A stretch of 64,000 bases of DNA from Ricinus communis (taxonomy: Eukaryota > Streptophyta > Magnoliopsida > Malpighiales > Euphorbiaceae), in contig NC_063261.1 of NCBI RefSeq assembly GCF_019578655.1, positions 5,030,446-5,094,445 of the forward strand. The letters are read 5' to 3'. Positions 24,801 to 36,848 of the stretch are shown one piece after another. A program made the translations under genes and the position numbers. How positions within the stretch are numbered: the stretch's first letter is position 1; the number at the start of each line of letters is the position of its first letter. Under the pieces are notes generated by a model that did not search any database, was not told where the DNA came from, and saw nothing but the letters and a program-made list of their open reading frames with translations.

Positions 24801-25471
24801 TGTTATGAACAAGTATAACACAAACATATAAACCCTATAGCAAATTAAATTCAAGCCCTAGGATCAACTCTAAATCAGATTATGAATGATCAATTAGGAA
24901 ATAGAACTTAAAGGAAATCAAGCCTTTAAATCCTAATTCTAGCACGCCACAAAGATGGTTCAAATTCTTGATAAGCGTTAAATGCATTCAACAAGAATAC
25001 AAGAATTCAAGCAAGGTTGAGTAAATAAATATCAATTTGATTATCATCCCCCAATCAAATTCAGCTAGGGTTTGTTTTTGTAGACTAAAACAAAACCCTA
25101 GAAGACAACTTAAACATGAAAAGACTAAAATATCCCTTCACTAAACAAAGTTCATTCTATGCTTAAGTTCATGGGCCATGGAAGTCGGCCTTGCCTTGTT
25201 CTCGTTGGATTTGGACCTTAATAAGATTGTATAAGGTCCATCTTGATGCTCTCCAATGGTTGTGGACCTTGGACCTTCAAATGGACTTTCTTTGTTGACC
25301 CATGCTTGGAAGAAGCCATTTAAGGCTTGTTGTAGCTTCTTGGCTCTAGACCTTGTTATTGGACCTTGTGACAAGTCCAGTCTATCATTGGCAATCCTAG
25401 CCTTCTTTGTTTGTTGGTCATCTTCATCAAGCCCATTATCTTTATGCTTTAAGCTTGATTTATCCATAACA
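24801..25471 (-). repeat. 5' LTR of gypsy-1 (671 bp)
   Basis: Same family as 15371-16076, with TGTTATGAAC at the internal side and CCATAACA at the satellite side. On the minus strand it can encode a tail with 'GPITRSRAKKLQQALNGFF', which matches the polyprotein tail seen in the LTR of gypsy-2. CAACC follows at 25472. Confidence 0.92.
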
Positions 25472-25653
25472 CAACCCCGTAAGAGGGGTATATTGGTCAA
25501 TATTAGAAAACAACCCTGTAAGAGGGGAATATTTGTTAGTATGAGAAAACAACCCCGTAAAAGGAGAAAATGACCTCGTAAAAGGGGTATATTTGTGAAT
25601 ATAAGAAAATAACCTCGTAAGAGGGGTATATTTGTGTGTCTGTTAAAGCAACT
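25472..25653. repeat. 39-bp satellite array, block 5
   Basis: Four to five monomers between the 3' boundary of gypsy-1 and the 5' LTR of the Athila-like element. It starts with the CAACC duplication and ends with CAACT (25649-25653), the left duplication of the next insertion. Confidence 0.93.
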
Positions 25654-27106
25654 TGATAAGCATCATACTACACATGTTTTCATGCCCGATTGTTCACATT
25701 TTTATGCATGATTATCCCGTTTTATGCTAGAATCACCTGTCTTTTGTTTCCCTTTTCGTTTCGAGTCATTTCGAAGGACACCATCGATGTCGAGGGAAAT
25801 CGATGTGATTACGGAGCAAAATCCATCAAATTGGGCGAGCGAGGCACCCCGAGGGTTGAGCACGGCTGGACTCATTTGTCTTTGAATTATCAAGAGGCTA
25901 TCCCCAATTGTGCCATTTCGGCCACGACTTTCGTAGTCACCACGGCCTCCAACACGGCCTGTGGTGGATCGCCGGCTTGGGCACGGCTTGTGGTGGCTCG
26001 GCTGACAGACTCCACAGTTCGGCTGGACTCGGCGTCAATCATCACGACTGGACTCGGCCGTCTTGAATCAACTATATAGGCGATTTTGAATTCTAATTGA
26101 AGAGGACGATTTTTGGACTCAATTCCAAGACACACACTTAATCAAATATTTCCTATACCTCAATTGTAGACCTGGAGAGATCAATTTTCATCAATTGAAG
26201 GGGGATTCCACTTATTCCAACATCGAATTGAAGATCAAGACAAACTTTGGGAGCATTCAAGAGGCAACTAGGGTTTGGGATTTTGAATTTGCAAATTTAG
26301 GGTTTCTCATTCAGCTTGAAAGAGAAGGGTGTACATACCTTTAATTTGTTTTTCCTTATTTTGTTCTTTAATTGCTTTGACTATGAACATGAGCAGCTAG
26401 ATCTTTTGAATCCATTAGGGTTCACCTTTGTTGATGGATTATGCTTAATTGTTAGTTTTTATAATTGTCATTCTTGCAATCTTCTTGCTATTCGGTGAAT
26501 AAAAGTTTGATGCGAGTTAATTTGAGACGTTGGATTAATTGTTTATTAGGTTGTTTCTTGACATTGAGAAATGCTTGTTACAACTGGATTTTGAATAGTA
26601 AGGACTAGTAGTTAACACTTAGAGATGAGGTTGATTTACTCACGGATTAATAACTAACAACTCTTAATAGTCTTAAATCATGCTTAATGCTAATTTGTAG
26701 TAATATGATAGGAAGAGATTCCATTAGGTTGGTGCAGGGTTTAGGAATCCGGTAAGCTCGAGAGAGGCAAGGATTCAATTCGGGGATTTAGGCACGGGTA
26801 AGCAAGATCGGAAATCCATAAAATTCATCTTTAGAATTCCATCACTTAGGCTCCCTTTTGGATTTATTTCTCTCTTTACAATTGTCTTTTAATTGTCCAT
26901 TGTTGTCCTTCATTTACTTAATTGCACTCATAACCATTACCGGTATGTTAGAACTTTCACACCCTATTTCGGACTAGATAACATAGCAAGCGGTAGTAAC
27001 TCTAGGTTCACCCGATCTCCAGGGATACAACCTTGATACTCACTAGTGCTAGGCTGCATCGGTGGGTTCCTTTGCCTTAGGTGTAGGTTGCATAAAGAGC
27101 CCATCA
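25654..27106 (+). repeat. 5' LTR of the Athila-like element (1453 bp)
   Basis: Aligned by eye to 36849-38298: nearly identical over the 3' two thirds (for example the stretch with 'gggattttgaatttgcaaat'), with substitutions and small indels in the GC-rich part at 25790-26060. That part has CACGGC-rich segments like those in 13290-13480 and 62940-63160. The upstream flank is satellite. Confidence 0.93.
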
Positions 27107-27108
27107 AG

Positions 27109-27124
27109 TTTTGGCGCTTCTTGG
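27109..27124 (+). promoter_or_regulatory. Athila-like primer-binding site
   Basis: Two bases after the LTR the sequence is TTTTGGCGCTTCTTGG. The TTTGGCGC core at this exact position is what Athila/Tat elements use as a tRNA primer-binding site. The distal part looks altered. Confidence 0.6.
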
Positions 27125-27263
27125 TGGTGAACTAGAGTGAATTGTTTTGTGTTAATTTAGTCATTATTTGTTTTATTCATTTATTCTTTAATTTTATTAT
27201 TATTTATTATTATATTATTTTTATTGATCGGTGGTTGTGTGAACTTTCGGTTTCAGGTAGTTT

Positions 27264-28510
27264 ATGACCAGGAGCTCAAACTCGAATCTTATAGAGCCTC
27301 TATCTGATCCAGAATGATCCCTCAGACTCTTAAGGAAGAGGTTGCAATTAGAAGAGGAGGAGATTGAGGTTGAGGTACCTGTGGATAGACTAGACACGAT
27401 GGAAAACCATGACCCCCATGAGTGAGGATCGAGAGAGCGATGTACGAGTTTGCTCGACCATCTTTGGATGGGACGAAAACTAGTATAGTCAGACCTGCTG
27501 TAGCGGCCAACAATTTTGAGATAAAGGCCATTGTTATCCAGATGATCCAACAAAGCGTGCAGTTTGGAGGATTGCCCAGCGAGGATCCCAATGCACATAT
27601 CTCCAACTTTTTAGAGATTTGTGACACATTCAAAATAAATGGAACAACTGAGTGATGCCATTCGGTACCGAGATTGTTTCCATTTTCCTTGAGAGGGCAA
27701 AGAGATGGTTACAATCTCTTCCACAACGTGACGATCACTACGGAAGGCGTTGGCCGAAAAAGTTTTATATAAGTATTTTCCTCCCATTAAAACCGCTAAA
27801 CTTAGAAATGACATATCTTCTTTTGTGCAGTTTGATGATGAAAGCATGTCGATGCATGGGAGAGATTTAAAGATCTTTTGAGATGCTGCCCACATCACGG
27901 ATTGCCGGTGTGGATGCAGTTCGGACCTTCTGATGGGTTGAACCTCACAACGAGGCGGATGGTGGATCTGCGGTGGGGCGCTAAGCGATGGGCAGAAGCA
28001 AGCTCGAACTTGATAGAGGAAATGGCCATGAACAACTATCGTTGGCAATCCTCTAGGGCCGAGCCAGGAAGACAAGGAGTGGTCAACCAAGTGGACTCTA
28101 CGGCCTTGGCGGCTCAAGTAGAGCTTCTAGCCAAGAAGATCGACCAACTCAGGATCTTGAGTTCACGCAACAAAGCGTTGGGCTGCGAGTTTTGTGGTGG
28201 CCCGCATTACAGTCTGACTGTCTGCGGGAGGTATGTTCGCTTCATCTTCTATTAGTTTTCCATCTAATTCTACTATATCTTCCCGATGTTGAACAGGTTG
28301 ATTATATGGGGAATGCCCAAGGCAGTGAGAATAACCCTACAAACCAATACATACAACCCTGGATGGCGCAATCACCCCAATTTCGATTGGAGGAACAATA
28401 ATTCCCAGGGTCCGCTAGTTTCCAAAGACTTCATCATGACCACGGCCAACAACCGGTGGGCTGCACAAGCTCCTCCTCCCAAGAAAAGAAGTCAAATTTA
28501 GAGGAGCTCA
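27264..28510 (+). pseudogene. Athila-like gag (broken)
   Basis: Starts at the ATG 27264 (MTRSSNSNLIEPLSDPE, then stop). Pieces in several frames follow: a capsid region (27422-27870, with 'NFEIKAIVIQMIQQSVQFGG' and 'AKRWLQSLPQ'), then 'RCCPHHGLPVWMQF' and 'LIEEMAMNNYRWQS' (27878-28255), a zinc-knuckle-like CEFCGGPHYSLTVC near 28180-28230, and 'TNTYNPGWRNHPNFDW' (28286-28501). The last motif is characteristic of Athila gag. At least three frame breaks are visible. Confidence 0.88.
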
Positions 28511-29099
28511 TGATGAAGTTTGTGACATCTACAGAAACAAGATTCCGTGGTGATAGTGCACTTAGGAATCGTACGCCTCGATTCGAACTTGGAGACTCAA
28601 ATTGGCCAAATTTCTAAGATGCTTTCGGAGAGACCTTCAGGATCGCTCCCTATCACTATGAGTCAAACCCGAGGGAGCATTGCAAAGCTATCACCTTGCG
28701 TTCGGTGGTAAGAATTTGACCGGTTCTTCGCCTTTAGGTGATAAGGATAATACAATCGTGCGGTCGAGCCGAGCTAAGGAAGGACCGGACCTTGAGATGG
28801 TAGAGAATGAGAGAAAGAAAGAAGATAGGCAAAGAGCCTGTGCGGAGAGCATCCGGTACCATATCCTGCAAGGTTGAGACAGGATATGGTGGAAAAGCAA
28901 TCTGATAAGTTTCTTGACTTATTTAAGCGGTAAAAATTAACTTACCTTTTGTTGAGGCAATTTCACGGATGCCGAAATATGCCAAGTTCTTAAAGGAGAT
29001 TTTGAGCAACAAGAGGAAGTTGGAGGATCTTGGTCGGGGTGGTGCTTAATGAGGGTGTTGACTATTCTCGGAACAAGCGCCTTAGCGGCGAGATCGGGG
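28511..29099 (+). other. Athila-like gag-protease linker
   Basis: A degenerate coding region between gag and protease. Recognisable scraps include 'SVVRI' followed by a charged stretch near 28750-28850 (ERKKEDRQRA) and 'PKYAKFLKEILSNKRKLED' near 28970-29030, which precede the protease in Athila polyproteins. There is no continuous frame. Confidence 0.6.
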
Positions 29100-29520
29100 G
29101 TTTACTATCCCTTGTATGATTGGTGATTTATCAATTAGTGGTGCATTGGGCTGATTTAGGAGCCGGTATTAACTTAATGCCCACTAGTTTATTTGCCAAA
29201 TTATGGTTGCATGAGCCAAAGCCTACTAGGATGAGTGTTCAATTAGCGGATAGAATTTGTTAAAATTCCTAGAGGTATTGTTGAAGATGTACTTGTAAAG
29301 GTAGATAAATTTATCTTTCCTGTAGATTTTGTGGTAATGGATATGGAGGTGATAGCACCGTGCCTCTTATCCTGGGTAGGCCTTTCCTAGTTACATGAAA
29401 TTTTATTATCGATGTAGCGATGGAAAGCTTAAGCTTAGAGTTAATGATGAGACCATTACCTTTGACTGGCCACTTCCATGGGGCAGTCAACTGGACTATG
29501 ATAATCTGTATGTTCTATTG
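29100..29520 (+). pseudogene. Athila-like aspartic protease (broken)
   Basis: From 29104 the translation reads 'TIPCMIGDLSISGAL', a stop, then 'LGAGINLMPTSLFAKLWLH', followed by 'MSVQLADR', 'GIVEDVLVKVDKFIFPVDFV' and 'PLILGRPF' near 29380. These are the protease core, flap and C-terminal motifs of Athila elements. A stop sits at the catalytic region and frameshifts follow, so it is inactive. Confidence 0.82.
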
Positions 29521-29984
29521 ATGTGATTGATGATGTGGTTGAGTCCCATTTACAAGAAATTTTATGTTCGACCCTTTGCAAGTAGCATTAGGCCGAGGAT
29601 GAGGAGGAGTTGTCCAACGAGCAAGTGTTGGAGCAACTCATTTATTTTATTAAGCCCGGTAGAGCTTGTCAATGATCCCTATCTTTTTCTTGACAGTCCG
29701 GGGTGCGGAAAGTAAAGACTTCATTCGAGGACCCACCAGTTTTAGAGCTGAAGGAGTTCTGCGAGCCACTTGGTTTATGCCTTCCTAGATGAAGAGAAGC
29801 GCTTACCGGTAATCATAGCGGTGATCTAACTCCTGAAGAACAAGCCATGCTTGTTGGAAGTTCTAAGGAAGTACAAGAAGGCCTTTGCTTTCAATATAGC
29901 CGATATCACGGGCATAAATCCAAGTTTACGCTCTCATAAGATTTCATTGGGGGACAGTTTCGGTACGGTCGTTCGACCTCAAGG
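29521..29984 (+). other. Degenerate protease-RT spacer of the Athila-like element
   Basis: About 460 bases with weak coding remnants (for example 'ELKEFCEPLGLCLP' near 29740 and 'LLKNKPCLLEVLRKYKKAFA' near 29830-29890) corresponding to the acidic linker and the start of the RT module. No continuous frame or other feature is visible. Confidence 0.6.
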
Positions 29985-30830
29985 CGACTCAATCCGAACA
30001 TGAAAGAAGTGGTAAAGAAGGAGGTAATTAAACTTCTTGATGCAGGGTTTGATATATCCCATTTCCCGGCGATTCGTGGGTTAGTCCTGTGCGGGTTGTA
30101 CCAAAGAAAGGAGGCATCAGCGTTGGTAAGGAATGAGAAGGATGGTGATCCCGAGCTCGGAATGCTGAGCTTCGAGTTTGCATTGATTACTGTGAAGCTT
30201 AATGATGCAACTCGGAAAGGACCACTTTTCTCTTCCTTTCATTGATCGGGATGATTGAGCGTTTAGCGAGTCACATGTTTTATTGTTTTCTTGATGGCTT
30301 TTGAGGTTACTGATTCTATTGCACGAGGGACGAGAGACTACCTTCACACCGCCCTTATGGGACGTTTGCTTATAGACGGATGCCATTCGGTTGTGCAATG
30401 CACCGACTACATTTCAGCGGTGCATGATGGCTATTTTGAGGACATGATTGAGGAGTCTATGGAGGTATTTATGGATGACTTCTCTATTTTTGGTAATTCT
30501 TTCTCTCTTTGTTTGGCAAACCTTGAGCGCATGTTAGCTAAATGTATTGAGGCTAACTTGGTACTAAACTGGGAAAAATGTCATTTCATGGTGAGAGAGG
30601 GGATTGTTTTAGGGCATAAGATCTCTCGGTCGGGATGGAGGTGGATAGAGCTAAGGTAGAAGTAATATCTAAGCTACCTCCTCCTAGTTCTATTAAAATT
30701 TGTTAGGAGTTTTCCGGGCCATGCAGGGTTTTATAGGAGATTTATTAGAGATTTTCTAAGATTGCTAGGCCCTCACTCAATTGTTAGTTAAGGATGTACC
30801 TTTTATTTTTGATGATGCATGCGTAGCGAC
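29985..30830 (+). pseudogene. Athila-like reverse transcriptase (broken)
   Basis: Begins with 'NPNMKEVVKKEVIKLLDAGF' near 29994. 'VKLNDATRKGPLF' follows at about 30190, then the catalytic box 'MEVFMDDFSIFGNS' near 30460-30500 and 'NLVLNWEKCHFMVREGIVLG' at 30555-30615. The DD catalytic pair is intact, but stops and frameshifts split the domain into at least three frames. The region around 30240-30420 is poorly conserved. Confidence 0.88.
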
Positions 30831-31364
30831 TTTTGAGTTACTTAAGAAACTTAACTCATTGATCATGGTTTCTCCTGATTGGGGGCGCCTGACGATGTGC
30901 GATGCTAGTGATTATGCGGTTGGGCGTGCTTGGACAGAGGATTAAAAAGTTTCAACCCATTTACTACGCTAGCAAGACCTTGGCGAGGCCCAGGAACACT
31001 ACACCACCACAGGAGAAGGAGTTATTGGCGGTTGTTTACGCCTTCGACAAGTTTAGATCATACCTCGTTCTCTCCAAAACCATTGTCTTCACGGACCACT
31101 CGGCATTGAGGTACTTATTCCTGAAAATGATGCGAAGGCCCGAGATTGATTCGGTGGATTCTTTTGTTCGGGAATTTGACGTCGAGATCAAGGATAAGAA
31201 GGGCGGAGAATCCGGCAGTGGACCATTTATCGAGATTGGAAAATCCTCACTTAGATGCACTTGATGGGGCGACCATAGATGATCGATTTCTAGAAGAACA
31301 TTTGTATGTCACTCGGTATACACTGATACTCCCCGGTTTCTGATTATGCTAACTATTTGGTTGC
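30831..31364 (+). pseudogene. Athila-like RNase H (broken)
   Basis: A 'CDASDYAVG' signature at about 30899, then 'YYASKTLARPRNTTPPQEKE', 'LLAVVYAFDKFRSYLVLSKT' and 'FTDHSALRYLF' up to 31110. These carry the catalytic Asp, Glu and Asp of gypsy RNase H in the usual spacing. A frameshift near 30915 and another near 31200 break the frame. The end overlaps the start of the integrase module. Confidence 0.88.
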
Positions 31365-32613
31365 TAGGGTTCTACCAAAGGGTATGACGTGTCGGTACAA
31401 AGAAGAAATTCTTGACTGATTTGAAATACTATATTTGGGAAGATCCCTTTTGTTTAAAGTATGTGCGGATCGGGTGATTCGGCCGTTGTGTATATGGCGA
31501 GGAGACTCTCCAAATATTGAAGCAATGCCATGAGGGACCCGGAGGTCATCAAGCAGCAAACCATCTGCGAGGGAAGGTGCTAGAGGCGGGATTCTATTGG
31601 CCTACGCTCTTCCAAGATGCACGGAAATTTGTTAAGGTTTGTGACCCTTGCCGGTAGCAGGTAATATCTCTTCTCGTGATGAGATGCCCCAAACCGGTGT
31701 GCAAGTCGTTGAGATTTTTGATGTCTGGGGCATCGACTTCATGGGACCCTTTCCCTCTTCGTATGGTAATAAGTACATTATGGTTGCTTTGTTGAATATT
31801 TCTCTAAGTGGCACGAAGCTCGGTGACAGCCACCGATGATGCTAGGGTTGTCTGCAGGTTCCTTAAGCGATTGTTTGCTAGGTTTGGCATACCTAGGGCG
31901 CTTATTAGTGATAGAGGAACACATTTCTGCAACACCCAATTAGAGAAAGTACTTAAGCGGTACGGAGTTACTCATCGGTTCTATACTCCCTATCACCCCC
32001 AGGACTAGTGGGCAAGTTGAGGTAACTAATAGGGGTATTAAACGTATTTTAGAGAGGCAGATTAGTACCGGTGGGAAGAATTTGGACTCCTAAGTTAGAT
32101 GATGCATTATGGGCGTTTAGGACCGCTTTTAGGACATCTATAGGTTTTATGCCCTATCGCCTTGTTTATGGAAAGTCATGTCATTTGCACATTGAGTTAG
32201 AGCACAGGGCACTTTGGGCCCTTAGAACTTGTAACTTTGATATTGATTCGCAGGGTAAGGAGGCGACAATGGCGGTGAGTGAGCTAGATGAGTGGCGCCC
32301 GGTGATATATGAAAACTCCTCAACTTACAAAGCAAGGACTAAGAAATGGCATGATCAAAGGATTCGTGAGCCTAAGGAATTTCAGGTTGGGGATCGAGTG
32401 TTGCTTTACAACTCTCGCCTTCGTCTGTTTCCTGGAAAGCTACAGACTCGTTGGTCTAGACCATTTCAGATCGGACAAGTCTTTCCATATGGAGTGGTAG
32501 AGTTGCATCATCCAGAGAAGGGGAACTTCAAAGTGAACGGCCATCGGCTAAAGCGATATCATTGTAACTCGTTGGATAGTGAGCAACGAGTTGACCTGGC
32601 TTTGTATGCATAG
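31365..32613 (+). pseudogene. Athila-like integrase (broken)
   Basis: Includes an N-terminal zinc-binding remnant (about 31500-31670), the core beginning '[20 protein letters not shown]' (31720-31785), 'ARFGIPRALISDRGTHFCN' (31880-31935), and 'RFYTPYHPQD' followed by a stop at 32006. The C-terminal part at 32071-32613 is open for 180 codons and holds 'FQVGDRVLLYNSRLRLFPGK', the GPY/F-like area. Asp-Asp of the DDE triad are visible. The protein is split by stops and frameshifts. Confidence 0.88.
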
Positions 32614-33690
32614 AAAGGGTGATCCGAATGAGTCACGCTTAAGACTCTGCAAATAAGCACTTCTGTACATTCGACTTGGATTATACTTTCATGTTTTTAA
32701 TTAGTTGTGATTGTTTCATTATTTTCATTTGACTTTATTATAGTTGCTTAAAAATAATTAGGTTAATTTTAATTTTTCGGACTTATAGAATCGAAGAGGA
32801 CAAACTCTTCCGTTTGACCATATCTACTTGTTTAATGATCTAATTACATGCATATGTGTTAATTATAGGTATGGGGGCAAGGCGACTCGAGTCGGCAAAA
32901 GGCAAGCCAGAAACTCTGTTTCACTACGGTTTCAAATGGACATCACGAATTGCATCACGGTAGTGTTGATGAGCCTGACGAGTCAAGACTGTGTTGAAGG
33001 ATAAAGAGTAATTGTCACAGCTTTCGAAGGTAGCACGGGAAACAACCCCTAGCCGTGCTGGGAAGCACGGCCGTGCCAAGGAGCATCCAAAGAAGGCTAA
33101 AGGATCGCGGTGAGTCTGGCCGTCTTGTCAAGCCTTACCCTCACCCGTGCTGAAACCGTGCCTATAAAAAGTGGAGGCCTCCGAAAATTTTGCTTCTTTT
33201 TTGTTTTTCTTAGCTCAAAGGTGTTGTTCTTATACCCCTATCTTACCCTTCTCACTTTCCTAAGTGAACTCAGGTAAGTCCCTTCATTTGTTGCATTATA
33301 TTTTTTTTATTATTATGATTTCACTTCTATTTTAGACATATACTTTTGTTAGGACATGCAAGGATATTTTGGTGGCTCTATATTATAACTATATGACCTT
33401 GGTTAGGTTAATCTACATTAGTTGTTGTGTTTGTGGTGTAGTTGGTTATGAAATTGATAAGTGTGGGGTTTTGGTGGAAATAAAATGTGCCTACGACATG
33501 CAAAGCATGAATAATGTTTAGATTTAAATTGCAATTCTTTGGTTCATGATAAATTAGATTGATATATACTCGGTTTATTAGTTTATACAAGTTTTGGTTA
33601 GTCAAGTATAATCATTATACTGTTGATTCGGTAGATTATTTCTTTCATTAACTTGAATTTTTACAAAAACTAATAATTCGTTGCATTAGG
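32614..33690 (+). other. Non-coding interval after pol of the Athila-like element
   Basis: About 1.1 kb with no convincing coding frame. It holds CACGGC-rich text at 33020-33170 ('gcacggccgtgcc' and similar), a TATA-like 'cctataaaaagtgg' at about 33160-33180 that could be a promoter for a downstream subgenomic transcript, and AT-rich sequence up to 33690. The promoter idea is inference. Confidence 0.5.
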
Positions 33691-35150
33691 TGATATGACG
33701 GACCGCGATAAATCTCGTGAAAGCAAGCTGAAGCGCGTCGCTGTTAAGCGATCGGCGTGGTGAAGGAACGTCTTCCTCCGACAGAACCGGCACCGGCCAC
33801 CTCCACCACGCGTGAATAGTCAGACCTCGGAAGCACTACTGTGAATCCATCCACACTGGCCGTCATCCATTGTGGACATTCCCTAATGCGGACAATGAAA
33901 GTAGATTCCAAGTCATGAGATGGAAGCAAGTGGCGGGCCGTTGCATAGACTTCACATCCCTAGAGAGAGTGGGATTGGCTCAAGATGTGCACCTGCTGAT
34001 CGAGACTCGCCATATGCGAGATTCTTTAACATCATTGAGCCAACCTACCGTGAGCTTATGATCGAGTTCCTCGGCACCTTCTTCCTGTGACGGATCCTGG
34101 CGGCATCGGCTGATGCAATTTATTTTAGGCTTGGGGAAGGGAGTTCTCGATGTCGGTCCCACAATTTGGAATGCATTTGGGATTATGGGTGAACAAGAAA
34201 TCTCGGGGGAGGAGTATCAGGGTTGTCTCTACATCCACCCAATTTCATATGACGCCATATGGGATTCATTGGTAATGAGGAAACATACTACCCAAGCAGG
34301 TCTAAGGCATCTAGCCTCTGGGACCATCTCCGCTACATTCATACCCTACTAGCTTACACCATTCGGTGAGGGGGCCAGTTTTGGGGCGATCACAGACCGA
34401 TGTCTTTATTCTCTAGGCTATGCAACATCGGAAGAAGCTAGACTTGGGATATTTATTGGCTCGCCAAGTCCGTTCATTTATAGTAGAGCTCGGAAGAAGA
34501 TGTATTGTTGTTTCGGTCCGTATGTGACTAGGTTAGCTAAGAGACTAGATGTATTGAATGACTGTCTGGCCGGAGCTTTCAAATATTGGTGACATGACAC
34601 CACTAGGGATCGGACAAATGATCAACATACAGATGATCACGGCCACTAGACATCCACATGGTATTGAATATAGGGCTCGTGAGCACAATAGTCGGGAAGC
34701 TAGAGGCGGCTAGAGGGCCCAACATCCAGGTCGGTGGGATTCGGATGTTAGGATTCCTAACCCGCCTAGAGTGTTTATGCCTTCATCCTGGAGCCTCATC
34801 CTCTCATTCGGTAGAGCCATCGAGCGTCCGGATCAGTGCTTTGGCCGGTCTGGGTCAGTCCGCAATTTGACGCAGCGAGTTGTGCGGTTTCAAGAAGCGA
34901 AACCTGTTAGGCGGTTTGAACGATTACACTTCAACAGTTCTGAGTGGTTTAGAAAGACAGGCCACCCAGACAGACTTCATAGTAGTGCGATTCAAAAGAT
35001 GCAAGAGGTCGGAGCACAAAATCAAGCTCATTGATGATATGGAGTTCGATTTGGTGACATGCTTCACAGACCGATCCACCACCGACCACCAAACTTCCTG
35101 CCCCCAACTTCCGATGAGATCCAACCGGTGAGGATGCAGTGGGAGACTCT
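33691..35150 (+). pseudogene. Athila-type third ORF (env-position protein), broken
   Basis: Translated pieces in several frames, such as 'RESGIGSRCAP', 'YRELMIEFLGTFF' (about 34035-34085), 'FILWAMQHRKKLDLGYLLA' near 34405-34460 and 'RQVRSFIVELGRR', match the general pattern of the protein that follows pol in Athila elements. In full-length relatives this ORF occupies the envelope position; its function is not established. At least six stops or frameshifts are present. Confidence 0.65.
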
Positions 35151-36834
35151 AGCGGAAAGAAAAATTTGTGATATTTTCCTCCATCCTTTTCTTTATTTTA
35201 TTTATTTTATTTTATTTTATTTTTTTTATTTATTTTCTTTCAATTTGTTATTTCCTTTTACTTTCTTGCTTGTAGCTTGTTTACTTTTATGTTATTTCCT
35301 TGCACTTGTTTGTTTATGTTAAGTAGAACACTATGCCTTTTTAATTAAAAAAAATAAAAAAAATAAAAAAAAATAAAAAATCAGCATGATCTTCCATAAC
35401 CATAATGTGTGAATCATATGCTTCCTCAGTCTAAATCTCTCTAACACTGTGGACAGTGTTATGCTAAAATGTGGGGTAGGAACCTACCGATGTTGTGCCT
35501 ATCTTGAGTTTTGTTTTAATTAAGTAGTTGATGACTTTTTTCTCCTTTGAATGGATTCCCTTATAGCTTTTATCGAACCTTGTTCGGAAGAAGGCAATGA
35601 ATAAATCTCTCAACTGATCCGGCCGAATAAAGCGGTATTTTTCTTAATTCTTCCATATTACTTTATCGTAGATATAGAACAACGTTAATATTACGCTTAT
35701 TATTGTGATTGTTTAAACTTTGGGTTGAGAATTCATGCAATTTTAAATCACTCAAATGGTGAGATTTTGAGCCAATTGGTGCATCACTATTATGCTCCCT
35801 TTTCTTTCATTAGTGAGCATTTTGCTGAATCTCTGTTTAGAACTTGCTTTCGATGTCTGTTGAAATTACATGAATTGTCAATAATCGTGAGATGATTTGG
35901 GCACTTAGGATTTACACAATTTGGCCAAAAGCCTAACCCTATTTTTCCCTTAGTGAACCAATTTTGAGCCTTAGCCATTCCTTTCATGACAATAATAACG
36001 GTGACACTCATCTTATCACTTCTATTCATTTGACCATTCTTTCTACCATTATTGCTGGAAATTATATAAGTTATGCTTGCATTTTACTTTGGATCAATTT
36101 GCATTCATATATTTCACTAAGTTGCTAGATTTTTCATAGATGCTCCCTTCAATTATTGTATGTGTCAATAACCAACAACTCCTACATAAGCTGTTGTAAT
36201 ATATATACATAGTATATATATTTATATATATACATAGTATATATATTTATATATATATAAAAAAAAGTAGAAAGTATTAATTTAGTTCATTTTGAGCATC
36301 ATCTTATTTTTAGAGCAACTTAGTGTTCATTTTGGTGCAATGACTTGATCCTTCATTACTTTCTTGCATTACTTGCTTAACTTCCAGCAACTTGTAGCCT
36401 ACTTTCCATATTTATACGTACCTTACCTTAACCCCATTACAACTTGGCTCAAGACCCTTTGATCATGATTATTGACTATTTCGTAGTAGTGGAGATTGAA
36501 TCCATAAGCAAGCCTATGGTAAGCACTTTTTCTGTATTTTTGCGTTGAGAGCTTGGCGATCTTCTTTCACCTATATACACTTGTGTGTTTTGAGTGATAT
36601 CTTGTGAGGCATGATTCTCAATTTCTTAATTTAGATGGTTTATCATTTTAACTTTAGCAACTTTATTAAGTTTGCTCTTTCTCTTAAGGATTTAGTGATT
36701 TGGGGATTTTGGGATAAATCATTACGGAGTTTTGAAATTTATTTTGAGCTAACCTCCTGCAATGCAGTTGATTGAGTTATTTGATATCTTTTGAGGAGTG
36801 AGTTGTAAATTGCTTGAGGACAAGCAAAAGTTTA
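35151..36834 (+). other. Long 3' untranslated region of the Athila-like element
   Basis: About 1.7 kb of AT-rich DNA without coding evidence. It contains T-rich and A-rich runs (35190-35240, 35340-35380), and a near-perfect duplication of a 'tatatacatagtatatata' segment at 36197-36255. Its last ~580 bp matches, in reverse complement, the sequence from 63354 to the window end, including the 'atacatagtatata' segment. This shows that the region is a conserved part of the family. Confidence 0.75.
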
Positions 36835-36848
36835 AGCATGGGGTAATT
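36835..36848 (+). promoter_or_regulatory. Polypurine tract region of the Athila-like element
   Basis: AGCATGGGGTAATT immediately precedes the 3' LTR, after the conserved 'cttgaggacaagcaaaag' stretch. The G-rich run at the LTR junction is where plus-strand synthesis is primed. The second family copy has the cleaner TAAGTGTGGGGTGATT at 63354-63369 (minus strand). Confidence 0.7.

Larger units (their letters stand above)
15371..25471 (-). mobile_element. Degenerate chromovirus-like Ty3/gypsy element (gypsy-1)
   Basis: A complete element frame: LTRs at 15371-16076 and 24801-25471 with TGTTATG...ATAACA ends, and a perfect CAACC duplication at 15366-15370 and 25472-25476. The internal domains read gag, protease, RT, RNase H, integrase on the minus strand. 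It sits in the 39-bp satellite and is itself interrupted inside the RT by a solo LTR at 18177-20944. All reading frames carry stops and frameshifts, and the LTRs differ by a ~35-bp length change plus substitutions, so it is much older than the related copy at 45503-52548. The clade (CRM/Reina-like chromovirus) is inferred from the protease region style and the LTR-encoded tail. Confidence 0.93.

Noticed and set aside
28231..28296. A possible 66-bp intron (GT...AG) in the gag of the Athila-like element after the zinc knuckle
   Set aside because: Removing it joins the frame of the YNPGW motif, but the skipped-frame text just before that motif (EQVDYMGNAQ) is itself gag-like, so a frameshift is the simpler explanation.
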